NCBI GenBank assembly: GCA_016929955.1
Contig: JAFGHU010000073.1
Span: forward strand, 1-51,862
DNA length: 51,862 nucleotides
Source: Bacteroidales bacterium
GTDB lineage: Bacteria > Bacteroidota > Bacteroidia > Bacteroidales > UBA12170
Direction: 5' to 3'
Shown one piece after another: positions 17,834-27,897 of the stretch (the stretch's first letter is position 1; each line of letters begins with the position of its first letter). Made by a program: the position numbers and the translations under genes. The notes below the pieces were generated by a model, which saw only the letters and a program-made list of their open reading frames with translations, was not told the origin of the DNA and did not search any database.

Positions 17834-18400
17834 TCACTCAATTTCGATATCGTATTTATATAGCAAACCTCCAATTTCTGTTAGCGAAAATTTTGCCTTT
17901 TTAATCCGATTTAGCTCAGGGTCTATCCTATAGTTAAACGCACTTCTAAAATCGGCTTTTTGAAGCTTGCTGTTTTCGAAATGGGCGCCTGATAAATCGC
18001 AATTATCGAAATGTGAGGCGCTTAAATCGGCTTCAGTAAAATCAACCTCTTGTAAATTACAATTTATAAATGGCGTGTTTTTTTAACTGGCATTTATAAA
18101 AGGAAGAAAAACTTAACTGACAAGCATCAAATTTTACCGAAAACAGAAAATTGTTTGCCTGCTCAAAATGCAAGCCCATCTATTTGCAGTTTTTAAATTC
18201 CGCTTCCTTAAAAGATGTATTCGTAATTTTTGCATTGCTTAAATCGCACGCTTCAAAAATACATTCGGCAAAGCTGAAATTCGCTAAATTAACAGGCGTG
18301 AAAACGCAATTCATAAACGTACAATTCTCGAAATTATTAATGAGTTATGTGTGTAATCAATTTCTTTAACGATCTCGTTTTCGGCAAAAATTTTCTTCAT
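17834..18400 (-). pseudogene. Broken pentapeptide-repeat protein gene
   Basis: Read by hand on the minus strand from ATG 18400 to TGA 17834. The reading frame encodes pentapeptide repeats (NLANFSFAECIFEACDL, ADLSASHFDNCDLSGAHFE, KADFRSAF) and a C-terminal tail, but is disrupted three times: a frameshift near 18331-18350, an in-frame TAG at 18180-18182 (FKNCK*), and a frameshift at a seven-base A/T run at 18078-18084. The intact ancestor would be about 190 residues, the usual size of small pentapeptide proteins of the quinolone-resistance-like fold. Three lesions argue for a true pseudogene over a single sequencing error. The ORF track shows only a shadow (18151-18369 plus). Confidence 0.85.
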
Positions 18401-18472
18401 TTAATTGAGAGATAAGCAATCAATGTTTAGGGGAAATATGCAATTAAGGAGCCGGAATTTAAGAAAACCTGA

Positions 18473-18613
18473 TTAAAATAAAAACAACAAAACAATTAAA
18501 ATTATCAAGATTAAAATTGTCATGGGCGGTATTCCTTTATCGCTTTTCTTAATGGCCTGAATGGCTGTGTTTAAAACAAGCAATGCTATAAATATGTACA
18601 CAATATATTCCAT
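18473..18613 (-). CDS. 46-residue membrane microprotein with two hydrophobic helices
   Basis: Too short for the ORF track. ATG at 18613 reads to TAA at 18473. The product starts MEYIVYIFIALLVLNTAIQA (helix 1), has a charged turn IKKSDKGIPP, then an almost purely aliphatic helix ending VLLFLF. An AGGA site lies 5 nt upstream of the ATG, and the reading frame is followed by no obvious terminator. A minus-strand TAACTTTG box (18699-18706) sits about 85 nt upstream. The hairpin-like topology recalls small membrane proteins that modulate transporters or enzymes, but I recognise no family. Function unknown. Confidence 0.6.
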   Translation of the reverse strand: MEYIVYIFIALLVLNTAIQAIKKSDKGIPPMTILILIILIVLLFLF

Positions 18614-18904
18614 ATTAATCCTGCATATTAAGTCGGGTGTATTCTTCTAATGCTGCATAATCTTTAATTCAATAAGTCATAAATAATAAGATGCGTCCCA
18701 AAGTTAGTAAAAGCCTTTTTACGGCATGCGAAAAATGAGTATTTATTTGTTGGATGGCAATAAAAGGAAAAATCGGCTCAATTTATAATCGTTACAAATT
18801 AGCATATTTAGTTCAGAAAAAGGGGAATACAATTATCTTTATAGGCTAGAGCTGCAATAAAGTGTTTTTTTATTGTTGTTTTATTAATAAGCAAAAACAG
18901 ACCT
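18614..18904. other. Intergenic region upstream of the Tat ferredoxin, with a micro-ORF remnant
   Basis: On the minus strand, the 5' side of the microprotein gene contains a frame reading MTY-TGA-IKDYAALEEYTRLNMQD-stop that ends 7 nt before the microprotein ATG. The in-frame TGA makes it either a decayed small gene or chance. TAACTTTG (complement of 18699-18706) is a good -7 candidate ahead of it. On the plus strand, TATCTTTA near 18834 is a one-mismatch -7 candidate for the ferredoxin gene at 18905. Confidence 0.35.
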
Positions 18905-19588
18905 ATGACACAGAAAGAAACCAGTCGAAGAGATTTCCTGAAAAAATTAGCCATCGGAGGTGGTGGCGTAGTTGTTTTAGGAAAATATCATTTCTTATTT
19001 GGAAATGAAGCCGCCAATGGAATCCTCAAAGCCATAGTTGTTGATTTTGATAAATGTACGGGTTGCAGAACCTGCGAAACGGTTTGTTCTGCTTTTCATC
19101 ATCCTGTCGAAATTAATGGCGAATATTTAAATGGTTTAGGAAATCCAAAATTGGGTAATATTCAGGTTTATCATTTTAATCCTGATGTTGATATACCTAG
19201 TGTTTGCGCCAATTGTCCAGACACGCCCTGCGTAAATGCTTGTCCGGTAAATGCGGATCCTAATGCACTTATAAAACCCATTTTTCGAGATGAGCAAACT
19301 CAAGCCATTCGAACAAATCATTCCGTTTGCATCAGTTGTGGTTCTTGTGCCGCCGCTTGTGAGGGTGAACGTACGGGTGTTATAAAAATGAATCCTATTA
19401 CCAATCATCCACAACATATCTGTGATCATTGCGGAGGAGATCCACAATGCGTTAAAAATTGTCCTTTTGGTGCCTTATCGTTTAGAGAAGCGGATGTAAG
19501 CAGGGCTTATTTTGGTTTGTCGCCGGAAGAAATTGCCGAAGAATTATTTGAACGTTATTATGCAGGAGAGGAGGTGATCAATGGATAA
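18905..19588 (+). CDS. Tat-signal ferredoxin with four [4Fe-4S] clusters
   Basis: Electron-transfer protein of 227 residues. The N-terminus carries a twin-arginine signal (TSRRDFLKKLA, Arg8-Arg9) and a Gly-rich hydrophobic stretch, so export of folded protein by Tat is likely. Four Cys groups follow: CTGCRTCETVC (~51), CANCPDTPCVNACP (~100), CISCGSCAAAC (~141), CDHCGGDPQCVKNCP (~172). This is the YdhY/HycB-like four-cluster pattern. It overlaps the AOR gene by 8 bp, so the two are translationally coupled; it most likely relays electrons to or from that enzyme. Confidence 0.93.
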   Translation: MTQKETSRRDFLKKLAIGGGGVVVLGKYHFLFGNEAANGILKAIVVDFDKCTGCRTCETVCSAFHHPVEINGEYLNGLGNPKLGNIQVYHFNPDVDIPSVCANCPDTPCVNACPVNADPNALIKPIFRDEQTQAIRTNHSVCISCGSCAAACEGERTGVIKMNPITNHPQHICDHCGGDPQCVKNCPFGALSFREADVSRAYFGLSPEEIAEELFERYYAGEEVING

Positions 19589-21389
19589 GATTTGGGGACA
19601 ATATGGAGTTTTATTAGATGTAAATCTAACAACGAAGGAAATTAAAAAAACAGCGATACCCAAGGATGATTTAAAGCATTATCTTGGTGGTCGTGGATTA
19701 GGAATGAAAATATTATGGGATAGGATAAAAGAACCCGGACTCGATGCTTTTTCGCCCGAAAATCCATTATTATTTATGCCCGGGCCATTCAGTGGTTTGC
19801 CTATTCCTTCTTCATCGCGTACAACGATTGTAACAAAATCGCCGCGTACATCACCCATAAATAAAAAATTCGAGCATTCATCTACCATTTCCTATGCCAA
19901 TATGGGCGGGTTTTTTGGACCGGAAATTAAGTATGCCGGCTACGATGGAATTGTAATTACCGGAAAGGCAAGTGCTCCGGTTTATCTGCTTATTGAAGAT
20001 GATAAAGTGGTACTTAAAAGTGCGCGCTCCTATTGGGGAATGGGAACCGATAGTTTCGATAAAATATTAATCGAAAAATACGGTAAAGAATACCAGTCGT
20101 GCTATATAGGTCAGGGTGGCGAAAATCAGGTTTTATATGCTAGCGTTATCAATACAGCAGCACGTGCGGCCGGCCGTGGCGGCGTAGGAGCTGTTATGGG
20201 CTCTAAAAATTTAAAAGCCATAGTAGTTAAAGGCACACAGCAGCCCAATTTGGCTAAACATAAAGAATATCTTGATTTATTGGCTAAAGCTAGGAATGCA
20301 TTTCGCGAAGATATAGAAGGCGTTGAATATTGGCGTTCGGGAGGGACGGCACATGCACTCGAAAGTTCGAGCAATAATGGCACTATGGCCGTAAGAAATT
20401 ACCGCGAAGGCACTTTCAAAGAAATAGAAATGATCAATACCAAAGCGGCAAGAACTCAAATTTGGAAACGTGATTTTGCATGTTTTTCTTGTCAACTTGC
20501 CTGCAAAAAAAGCGGCTTTGCTAAAGGAGCTTATGGTGGTGTTGTTCACGATGGGCCGGAATACGAAACCGGAACTATGGTTGGAGCCAATCTTTTAATT
20601 TCTGACTTAGCAGGGCTGAACAAGATAATCAGTATTTGCGACGATTATGGAATTGATATAATTACGACAGGTGGTGTGCTTGGTTTTTTGATGGAGGCAC
20701 GCGAAAAAGAAATGATTGATCTCGACTATTTGGATGGAATCGATTTAACCTGGGGAAATGTGGATGCTTCAATCGAGATGATTCATAAAATTGTCAGAAA
20801 AGAAGGCATCGGGAAATTGGCCTCGCAAGGTGTAAAAGCTTTGGCTGAAGATATTGGACAAGGGTCAGATGAATTTGCAATTCATGTAAAAGGCCACGAA
20901 TTGGCGGCCTGGAATGTAAATACACGCGCAGAACGGATGATGATTACTTATGGAACTGCAAATCGTGGAGCATGTCATCTCAATAGTTCAAGCCCTAGTC
21001 GCCAAAACCACAACGCAATGCAAGATTCTTTAGGTGCGTGTAGCTTTGCCGGAAGTTGGTATAGAGGAGAAATTTCCTACCGTCATTTTATTGAAGTAAT
21101 TACCGGTATTGAGCACACAGAAGAGGAGTTTGCTCAAATTGGTGAGCGTATTTTTAATTTGGAAAAAATGTTCAACTACCGCGAAGGTTTTACGCGCATT
21201 GACGATAAAATGCCGGAACGCTTTTTTAAAGATGCGCATACTTACGGAAAAGGAGAAGGCGTTTTGGCAACACACGACGATTTTAATCAATGGATAGAAG
21301 CTTATTATAAAGAGCGTGGATGGGCTTTGGAAACAAGTAAACCTAGTCGCGAAAAGCTGGTTGAACTGGGCTTGGAGTTTACAGCCTAA
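19581..21389 (+). CDS. Aldehyde ferredoxin oxidoreductase family tungsto-/molybdoenzyme
   Basis: A 602-residue AOR-family enzyme that binds a bis-pterin W (or Mo) cofactor and one [4Fe-4S] cluster. The cluster ligands are C301/C304/C308 (CFSCQLAC) and C487 in DSLGACSF, the canonical positions. The N-terminal LGGRGLGMKIL, GPFSG and RAAGRGGVGAVMGSKNLKA motifs belong to the pterin-binding AOR_N domain. It has no signal peptide, but its partner has a Tat signal, so hitchhiker export is possible, as discussed for E. coli YdhV/YdhY. Aldehydes or related carbonyls are the family substrates; the true one is unknown. Confidence 0.93.
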   Translation: MDKIWGQYGVLLDVNLTTKEIKKTAIPKDDLKHYLGGRGLGMKILWDRIKEPGLDAFSPENPLLFMPGPFSGLPIPSSSRTTIVTKSPRTSPINKKFEHSSTISYANMGGFFGPEIKYAGYDGIVITGKASAPVYLLIEDDKVVLKSARSYWGMGTDSFDKILIEKYGKEYQSCYIGQGGENQVLYASVINTAARAAGRGGVGAVMGSKNLKAIVVKGTQQPNLAKHKEYLDLLAKARNAFREDIEGVEYWRSGGTAHALESSSNNGTMAVRNYREGTFKEIEMINTKAARTQIWKRDFACFSCQLACKKSGFAKGAYGGVVHDGPEYETGTMVGANLLISDLAGLNKIISICDDYGIDIITTGGVLGFLMEAREKEMIDLDYLDGIDLTWGNVDASIEMIHKIVRKEGIGKLASQGVKALAEDIGQGSDEFAIHVKGHELAAWNVNTRAERMMITYGTANRGACHLNSSSPSRQNHNAMQDSLGACSFAGSWYRGEISYRHFIEVITGIEHTEEEFAQIGERIFNLEKMFNYREGFTRIDDKMPERFFKDAHTYGKGEGVLATHDDFNQWIEAYYKERGWALETSKPSREKLVELGLEFTA

Positions 21390-21446
21390 CCCTGAGTTAC
21401 GCCGTATTTTTTGATCTAAATTAGTAGTATAAAGCTAAAGTTTTGA

Positions 21447-23000
<1,554 letters not shown>

Positions 23001-23020
23001 TTTTACTCAAAATTGCTAAA

Positions 23021-25012
23021 ATGATTAAAAAATGGTTTAGTCTTTTCGGACTGCTTTTACTTTTCAATAGCTTCGGTTTTGCACAGCAAAATACTGATGT
23101 ATTGCTTAGTGTAGGCGATGAAAAAGTAGTTGCGGAAGATTTTTGGGCCATTTATCAGAAAAACAGCAAAATACAAGGGAAGGCCGAAAAAACCAGTTTA
23201 AAAGAATACCTCGATTTGTATATCAACTTTAAACTTAAAGTTAAGGAAGCCAAAGATGCTAAAATGGATACAGCTCAGGCATTTATCAATGAGCTTGAAG
23301 GTTATCGAAAGCAACTTGCCAAACCGTATTTGGTTGTTCAAGAGCTAAACGACGAAACGGTATATCAGCTTTACCAAAGAATGCAAAACAATGTAAGAGC
23401 AAGTCATATTTTGATTCGATTACCCGAAAATCCAATGCCACAAGATACTTTGGCCGCTTTTCAAATGGCGATACAAATTCGGGATGAAATTCAAAAAGGA
23501 AAATATAGTTTTGCAGAGGCTGCAGAAATCTATTCGGAAGATCCATCTGCGCGTGATACAGAAATGGAAAATGGTCGACCCGGTCGTTTGGGAAATAAAG
23601 GCGATTTAGGCTATTTTGGTGTTTTTGATATGGTTTATTCTTTTGAAGAAGCCGTGTATTCTTTGCAGATTGGTGAGATTTCGAAACCTGTTAGAACACG
23701 ATTTGGTTATCATTTGATTTACTTAAGCGATAAGATTCCGGCAATTGGCGAAGTAGAAGTCGCCCATATTTTTATAAAAAAATCGCCATCGGCCGAAATA
23801 GATTCAGCGAAATTAAAAATAGATGCCATTTATAAGCAGCTTCAGGATGGCAAAGCTTTTGATACGCTCGCAAAAGCTTATTCCGACGATAAAGGTTCGA
23901 GTTCTAAAGGAGGTCTTTTACCTAAGTTTGGAGCCAATAGAATGGTTCCGGAGTTTATCTCAACGTTGTCTAAGATGCAGATTGGCGCTATTTCCAAGCC
24001 TATAAAAACGAGTTTTGGCTGGCATATCATACAATTTATCGATCAAGATCCCATCAAAGATTTTGAGCAATCAAAAGCAGAAATTAAGGAAAAGCTAAAA
24101 AGAGATGTCCGCTCGCATAAGGGCGAACAAGCAAAAATAGCGCAGATTAAGAAAGAAGAAAATTTTAAAGAATATCCTGAGAATAGAGAAGAAGCCAATA
24201 GACTTATAACGGTTGATTTTTACGCCAAAGATTTTCGTTTAAAAGGTATGGAAAGCCATGTCAAACCGCTTTTTTCTATTCGGCAGAAAGTGTATACACA
24301 ATACGATTTTTTAAAATTCTTTGCTGAGAATAAAAAAACGCAAGTGCCTTCAAGCCTTCAAACGGTTATAGAAGACAGCTATAAAGCTTTTGTTGATAAG
24401 AGCTGTTTGGAGTTTGAAGAGCAGCATTTGCAAGAAAAATATCCGGAATACCGAATCATTCTAAACGAATATCGCGAAGGCATTTTATTGTTTGATTTAA
24501 TGGATAAAAAAGTTTGGTCGAAAGCAAGTTCGGATAGTTTGGGCTTAATGCAATATTTTAATAAAAACAGAAAGAAATATAGGTGGGAAAAACGTGCTCA
24601 ACTTGTTGTTTTTAAAACAAATGATAAAGAAAAATTAGCAAAAATTGAGCAAGCCTATCAACCTGGAAAACCGGAAGTTGATATTATCAATAGCCTTAAG
24701 CAAGACAGCTTGAATCCAATACCTATTGAACATTTGCTTGTAGAGTCCGGAAAAACAGTTTACGATCAATATAAATGGAAAAAAGGTGCTGTCGTTCAGT
24801 TGATTGATGAAAATGGCGAACAACAAGGTTTGATTTATTTTAGCGCTATTTTGCCTAAAACAGATAAAGAATTAAACGAAACAAGAGGAAAAGTAATAGC
24901 TGATTATCAAAATTACTTAGAAAAATTATGGCTCAAGGATTTAAAACATCGGTATAAAGTACGCGTAAACAAAAAGGTTTATCGTAAACTAAAAGCACGT
25001 GAGAAATTATGA
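23021..25012 (+). CDS. Periplasmic peptidyl-prolyl isomerase with two parvulin domains
   Basis: Exported foldase of 663 residues with a signal peptide ending FGFAQQ (~22). The SurA-like N-terminal helical region is followed by parvulin domain 1 (~125-240: VRASHILIRLP...FGYHLIYLSDK) and parvulin domain 2 (~245-345: VEVAHIFIKKSP...FGWHIIQFID). The C-terminal ~300 residues are helical and do not resemble a known domain to me. It forms a block with the next two genes. It probably assists outer-membrane protein biogenesis. Confidence 0.9.
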   Translation: MIKKWFSLFGLLLLFNSFGFAQQNTDVLLSVGDEKVVAEDFWAIYQKNSKIQGKAEKTSLKEYLDLYINFKLKVKEAKDAKMDTAQAFINELEGYRKQLAKPYLVVQELNDETVYQLYQRMQNNVRASHILIRLPENPMPQDTLAAFQMAIQIRDEIQKGKYSFAEAAEIYSEDPSARDTEMENGRPGRLGNKGDLGYFGVFDMVYSFEEAVYSLQIGEISKPVRTRFGYHLIYLSDKIPAIGEVEVAHIFIKKSPSAEIDSAKLKIDAIYKQLQDGKAFDTLAKAYSDDKGSSSKGGLLPKFGANRMVPEFISTLSKMQIGAISKPIKTSFGWHIIQFIDQDPIKDFEQSKAEIKEKLKRDVRSHKGEQAKIAQIKKEENFKEYPENREEANRLITVDFYAKDFRLKGMESHVKPLFSIRQKVYTQYDFLKFFAENKKTQVPSSLQTVIEDSYKAFVDKSCLEFEEQHLQEKYPEYRIILNEYREGILLFDLMDKKVWSKASSDSLGLMQYFNKNRKKYRWEKRAQLVVFKTNDKEKLAKIEQAYQPGKPEVDIINSLKQDSLNPIPIEHLLVESGKTVYDQYKWKKGAVVQLIDENGEQQGLIYFSAILPKTDKELNETRGKVIADYQNYLEKLWLKDLKHRYKVRVNKKVYRKLKAREKL

Positions 25013-25869
25013 AAGGAAAAACACGGTCATTTATAAGTTTGTTTTTTTTATTAAGCCTTTTCGCTTGTAATTCAAATGGTATTGACGAAAATGATGTGGT
25101 TTTGGCTCGCGTTGACGATCATTATTTAAAGTATTCTGATATAGGAAGTTATATTGCTCCCGGAACAAGCCCCAACGATTCCTTACAATTGGTTCAGAGT
25201 TTTGTTAATTCATGGGTTCGCAACGAAATTTTAGTGCAGCATGCTGCAAATAACCTTCCTGATAGCTTGAAAAATTTTGATAAACAGTTAGCCGAATACC
25301 GTAATTCCTTATTACTTTTTCAGTTTAAAAAATTGTATGTCGATCAGCAGTTGGATACAGAGGTAACAGATATAGAAATAGAGGAGTATTATCAGCAACA
25401 TATCAATGATTTTGAACTGAAAGAAAGTATTGTGCAGTTTAGTTTTGTGCAGATGGAAGAAAATTCGCCGCAGTTGGAAATGGCTCGCGATTTGTTTAAA
25501 AATCTGGATGATACCAGCACCGAAAAACTCAGTATAGAAAATTTTTGTGTTGAATATGGCGTGGATTATTTTATCGACGACGAGAAATGGATTCTTTTTA
25601 ACGATTTATTAGCCAAGATTCCGATAACAACTTATAATAAAGCGGTTTTTCTTCGCAACAATCGTTTTGTAGAGTTTAAGGATAAACCCTATGTTTATTT
25701 CCTTTATATCAAAGGGTTTAAAGTGGCCGACGAATTATCACCTTTGGAATTTGAAAAGGAGAAGATTAGAAAAATAATAGTAAACAAGCGAAAAGTTATT
25801 TTAATTGAAAATATGGAAAATGCACTGTTCGAACGGGCATTTCAGCAAAAGAACTTTGAGATCTATTAA
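25009..25869 (+). CDS. Lipoprotein resembling the SurA chaperone domain without parvulin
   Basis: A 286-residue predicted lipoprotein (lipobox LFAC, Cys20) overlapping the preceding gene by 4 bp (ATGA). The start after the lipobox, ENDVVLARVDDHYLKYSDI, and the repeated helical pattern (VNSWVRNEILVQHAANN) match the N-terminal part of SurA/PpiD-like foldases, but no parvulin motif is visible. It is sandwiched between two parvulin foldases, so I infer a membrane-anchored chaperone or partner acting with them at the periplasmic face. Confidence 0.7.
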   Translation: MKGKTRSFISLFFLLSLFACNSNGIDENDVVLARVDDHYLKYSDIGSYIAPGTSPNDSLQLVQSFVNSWVRNEILVQHAANNLPDSLKNFDKQLAEYRNSLLLFQFKKLYVDQQLDTEVTDIEIEEYYQQHINDFELKESIVQFSFVQMEENSPQLEMARDLFKNLDDTSTEKLSIENFCVEYGVDYFIDDEKWILFNDLLAKIPITTYNKAVFLRNNRFVEFKDKPYVYFLYIKGFKVADELSPLEFEKEKIRKIIVNKRKVILIENMENALFERAFQQKNFEIY

Positions 25870-25897
25870 AAAACAACTACTAATAGGAATATTGTCT

Positions 25898-25905
25898 TAA
25901 TTTTG
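25898..25905 (+). promoter_or_regulatory. Possible internal -7 box TAATTTTG before surA-like gene
   Basis: TAnnTTTG match 27 nt before the ATG at 25933, in a 63-bp gap. No convincing -33 element. It may give the surA-like gene its own start in addition to read-through. Confidence 0.4.
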
Positions 25906-25932
25906 GCAGCTATCCGCAAATGAATAATAAAT

Positions 25933-27297
25933 ATGATGAAAAAAACTTTTTCAGTACTTACATTGAGCTTTATAATGAGCCTGCTTGCTCTGGGTCAAGA
26001 GATTGATCAAAAACCACAAACAATTCTTGATGAGGTTGTTGCAGTTGTTGGGAAAAATATTATCCTCCAATCCGATGTCGAAACACAATATCTGCAATAC
26101 CGTATGCAAGGATATATCGAAGGAAGCTCGTCTACTATAAAATGCGATATATTAAAAGAATTGGTTTTCCAGAAACTACTTTTAAATCAGGCGGATATCG
26201 ACAGTATTGTAGTTAGTCCGGTTCAGGTGGAGCAAGAGTTGGATCGTAGGTTCAGGTATTATATTTCGCAATTTGGAAGTCAGGAAAAACTGGAAGAATA
26301 TTACCATAAGTCCGTAGATCAGTTTAAAGAAGAAATGCGTGAAATTATTGCTGATCAGATTGTTCAGCAAGACGTACAGCAAGAAATAACCAAGAATGTT
26401 ACGATAACGCCCAAAGAGATAAAAGTTTTTTATAAAGAGATTTTGCAGGATAGTTTGCCATTAATCAATACTGCCTACCAGGTTGCAGAGATAGTGAAAA
26501 AGCCACCCATTTCAGCCGCCGAAAAATTAGCAGTTAAAGAAAAACTGTTGAATTTAAGAACACGTATTCTTAAAGGCGAAAACTTTGCTACATTGGCCAT
26601 TTTGTATTCCGAAGATCCCGGATCTGCAAAAAAAGGAGGAGAATTAGGCATGTACGGTAGAGGTGAGCTTTACCCTGAATTTGAAACAGCCGCTTTTGGT
26701 TTAAAAGAAGGAGAAATTTCGGGCATTGTCGAAACGGAAGCCGGCTATCATATCATCCAAATGATTGAAAAGAAAGGCGATTTTGTAAATGTTCGTCATA
26801 TTTTGCTACGCCCTAAAATTTCGCCCTATGCCCTTCAGGAAGCCGCAACTTTTTTAGATAGTATTCAAGATTTGATTGTAAAAGATAGCATCACATTTAA
26901 AGATGCAGCATTAAAATTTTCGGATGAGCAGAACCGTTTTAGTGGCGGATTTATTATCAACCAGAAAACGGGCAATGCTATGTTTCAGGCCGAAGATCTC
27001 GATCCTAAAGTTTTTTATGTAATCGATAAGATGCAGGTCGGTCAGGTTTCTAAGGCGATTTCCTATACCACAATCAAAAACCAAGAAGCCTATCGGTTGC
27101 TCAAGTTGGTTAAAAAAGTGCCAGCGCATAAAGCCAATATGATTCAAGATTATGATATTATTCAGAAAGCAGCTATTAATAAAAAGAAACAAGCGGTAAT
27201 TGATGAGTGGGTAAAGGAAAGAGCGGCAAAAACATATATTCACATCAACGATAAATTTAGCAATTGTTCATATTTTGATGCATGGCAATCAAAATAA
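25933..27297 (+). CDS. surA: SurA-like periplasmic peptidyl-prolyl isomerase
   Basis: Periplasmic chaperone/isomerase for outer-membrane proteins, 454 residues. The signal peptide ends at LLALGQ (~22). A SurA N-domain follows (LDEVVAVVGKNIILQSDVE), then one clear parvulin domain (~175-285: YQVAEIVKKPP...GGELGMYGRGELYPEF...AGYHIIQM) and a second region opening NVRHILLRPKIS. Tandem ATGs (25933 and 25936) make the start ambiguous by one codon. It is the third member of the envelope-folding block. Confidence 0.92.
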   Translation: MMKKTFSVLTLSFIMSLLALGQEIDQKPQTILDEVVAVVGKNIILQSDVETQYLQYRMQGYIEGSSSTIKCDILKELVFQKLLLNQADIDSIVVSPVQVEQELDRRFRYYISQFGSQEKLEEYYHKSVDQFKEEMREIIADQIVQQDVQQEITKNVTITPKEIKVFYKEILQDSLPLINTAYQVAEIVKKPPISAAEKLAVKEKLLNLRTRILKGENFATLAILYSEDPGSAKKGGELGMYGRGELYPEFETAAFGLKEGEISGIVETEAGYHIIQMIEKKGDFVNVRHILLRPKISPYALQEAATFLDSIQDLIVKDSITFKDAALKFSDEQNRFSGGFIINQKTGNAMFQAEDLDPKVFYVIDKMQVGQVSKAISYTTIKNQEAYRLLKLVKKVPAHKANMIQDYDIIQKAAINKKKQAVIDEWVKERAAKTYIHINDKFSNCSYFDAWQSK

Positions 27298-27312
27298 TTG
27301 CGCCACGTTTAG

Positions 27313-27897
27313 ATGCTTAATATAGAACAGATAAGCCCGGATATTCCAGAGTCTTTTACTGTTCCTGCCATGCTTTTATTGGCAGGTGCAGGACAAAATG
27401 TGGGGAAAACTACCTTCGCCGTAAATAGCATCAGGCACTTAAAGAAAAAGGGTTTAACGGTATATGGTTTAAAAATAACCCCTCATTTTCATACGGATGA
27501 GCCCGATCATATGTTAATTAAAACGGCCGACTATCAAGTGTCCCTAGAGAAGCATCGGGATGGGAAAAAGGACAGCTCCCGAATGTTGAAGGCAGGTGCA
27601 GATGAGGTGTTTTTTGTTCAAACACTTTCTGATTCTGCTCTGGCGAAAGTGTTTGATTTTGTTCGCCGTATGGCCGATGAAAAAGTAATATGGGTTTGCG
27701 AATCGGGTGGTTTGCGATCTGTAGTAAAGCCTGGCTTGTTCCTTTATTTTAAATTGAAAGATGCAGAGCCCCAAAAAGCTTCAGCTAAACGATTAATGCC
27801 TTTGGCCGATCGAATTGTACAATTTGACGGAACGGACTTTGATTTTTCGGCAGAACAAATTGATTTTGTCAAGCATCGATTTATAATCAAACAATAG
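27313..27897 (+). CDS. MobB-like P-loop NTPase
   Basis: A 194-residue cytoplasmic GTPase/ATPase-like protein. The P-loop is GAGQNVGKTTF (~26-36), then LKKKGLTVYGLKITPHFH, KDSSRMLKAGADEVFFV and WVCESGGL, an order that matches MobB (MGD-biosynthesis adaptor) and related SIMIBI proteins. It lies 15 bp after the surA-like gene and its 3' end overlaps the convergent pabA by 11 bp. MobB normally aids guanylation of Mo cofactors; whether this protein serves the AOR or other metalloenzymes is not shown. It could be an unrelated ATPase of the same fold. Confidence 0.65.
   Translation: MLNIEQISPDIPESFTVPAMLLLAGAGQNVGKTTFAVNSIRHLKKKGLTVYGLKITPHFHTDEPDHMLIKTADYQVSLEKHRDGKKDSSRMLKAGADEVFFVQTLSDSALAKVFDFVRRMADEKVIWVCESGGLRSVVKPGLFLYFKLKDAEPQKASAKRLMPLADRIVQFDGTDFDFSAEQIDFVKHRFIIKQ

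Noticed and set aside
18151-18369. 72-residue plus-strand ORF over the pentapeptide gene
   Set aside because: Antisense to the pentapeptide-repeat pseudogene; its Lys/Phe/Ser pattern is the complement of the repeat codons.
18699-18706. Selenocysteine or recoded TGA in the micro-frame upstream of the 46-residue protein
   Set aside because: No SECIS-like hairpin or selenoprotein family match; a simple decayed frame or chance is more likely.
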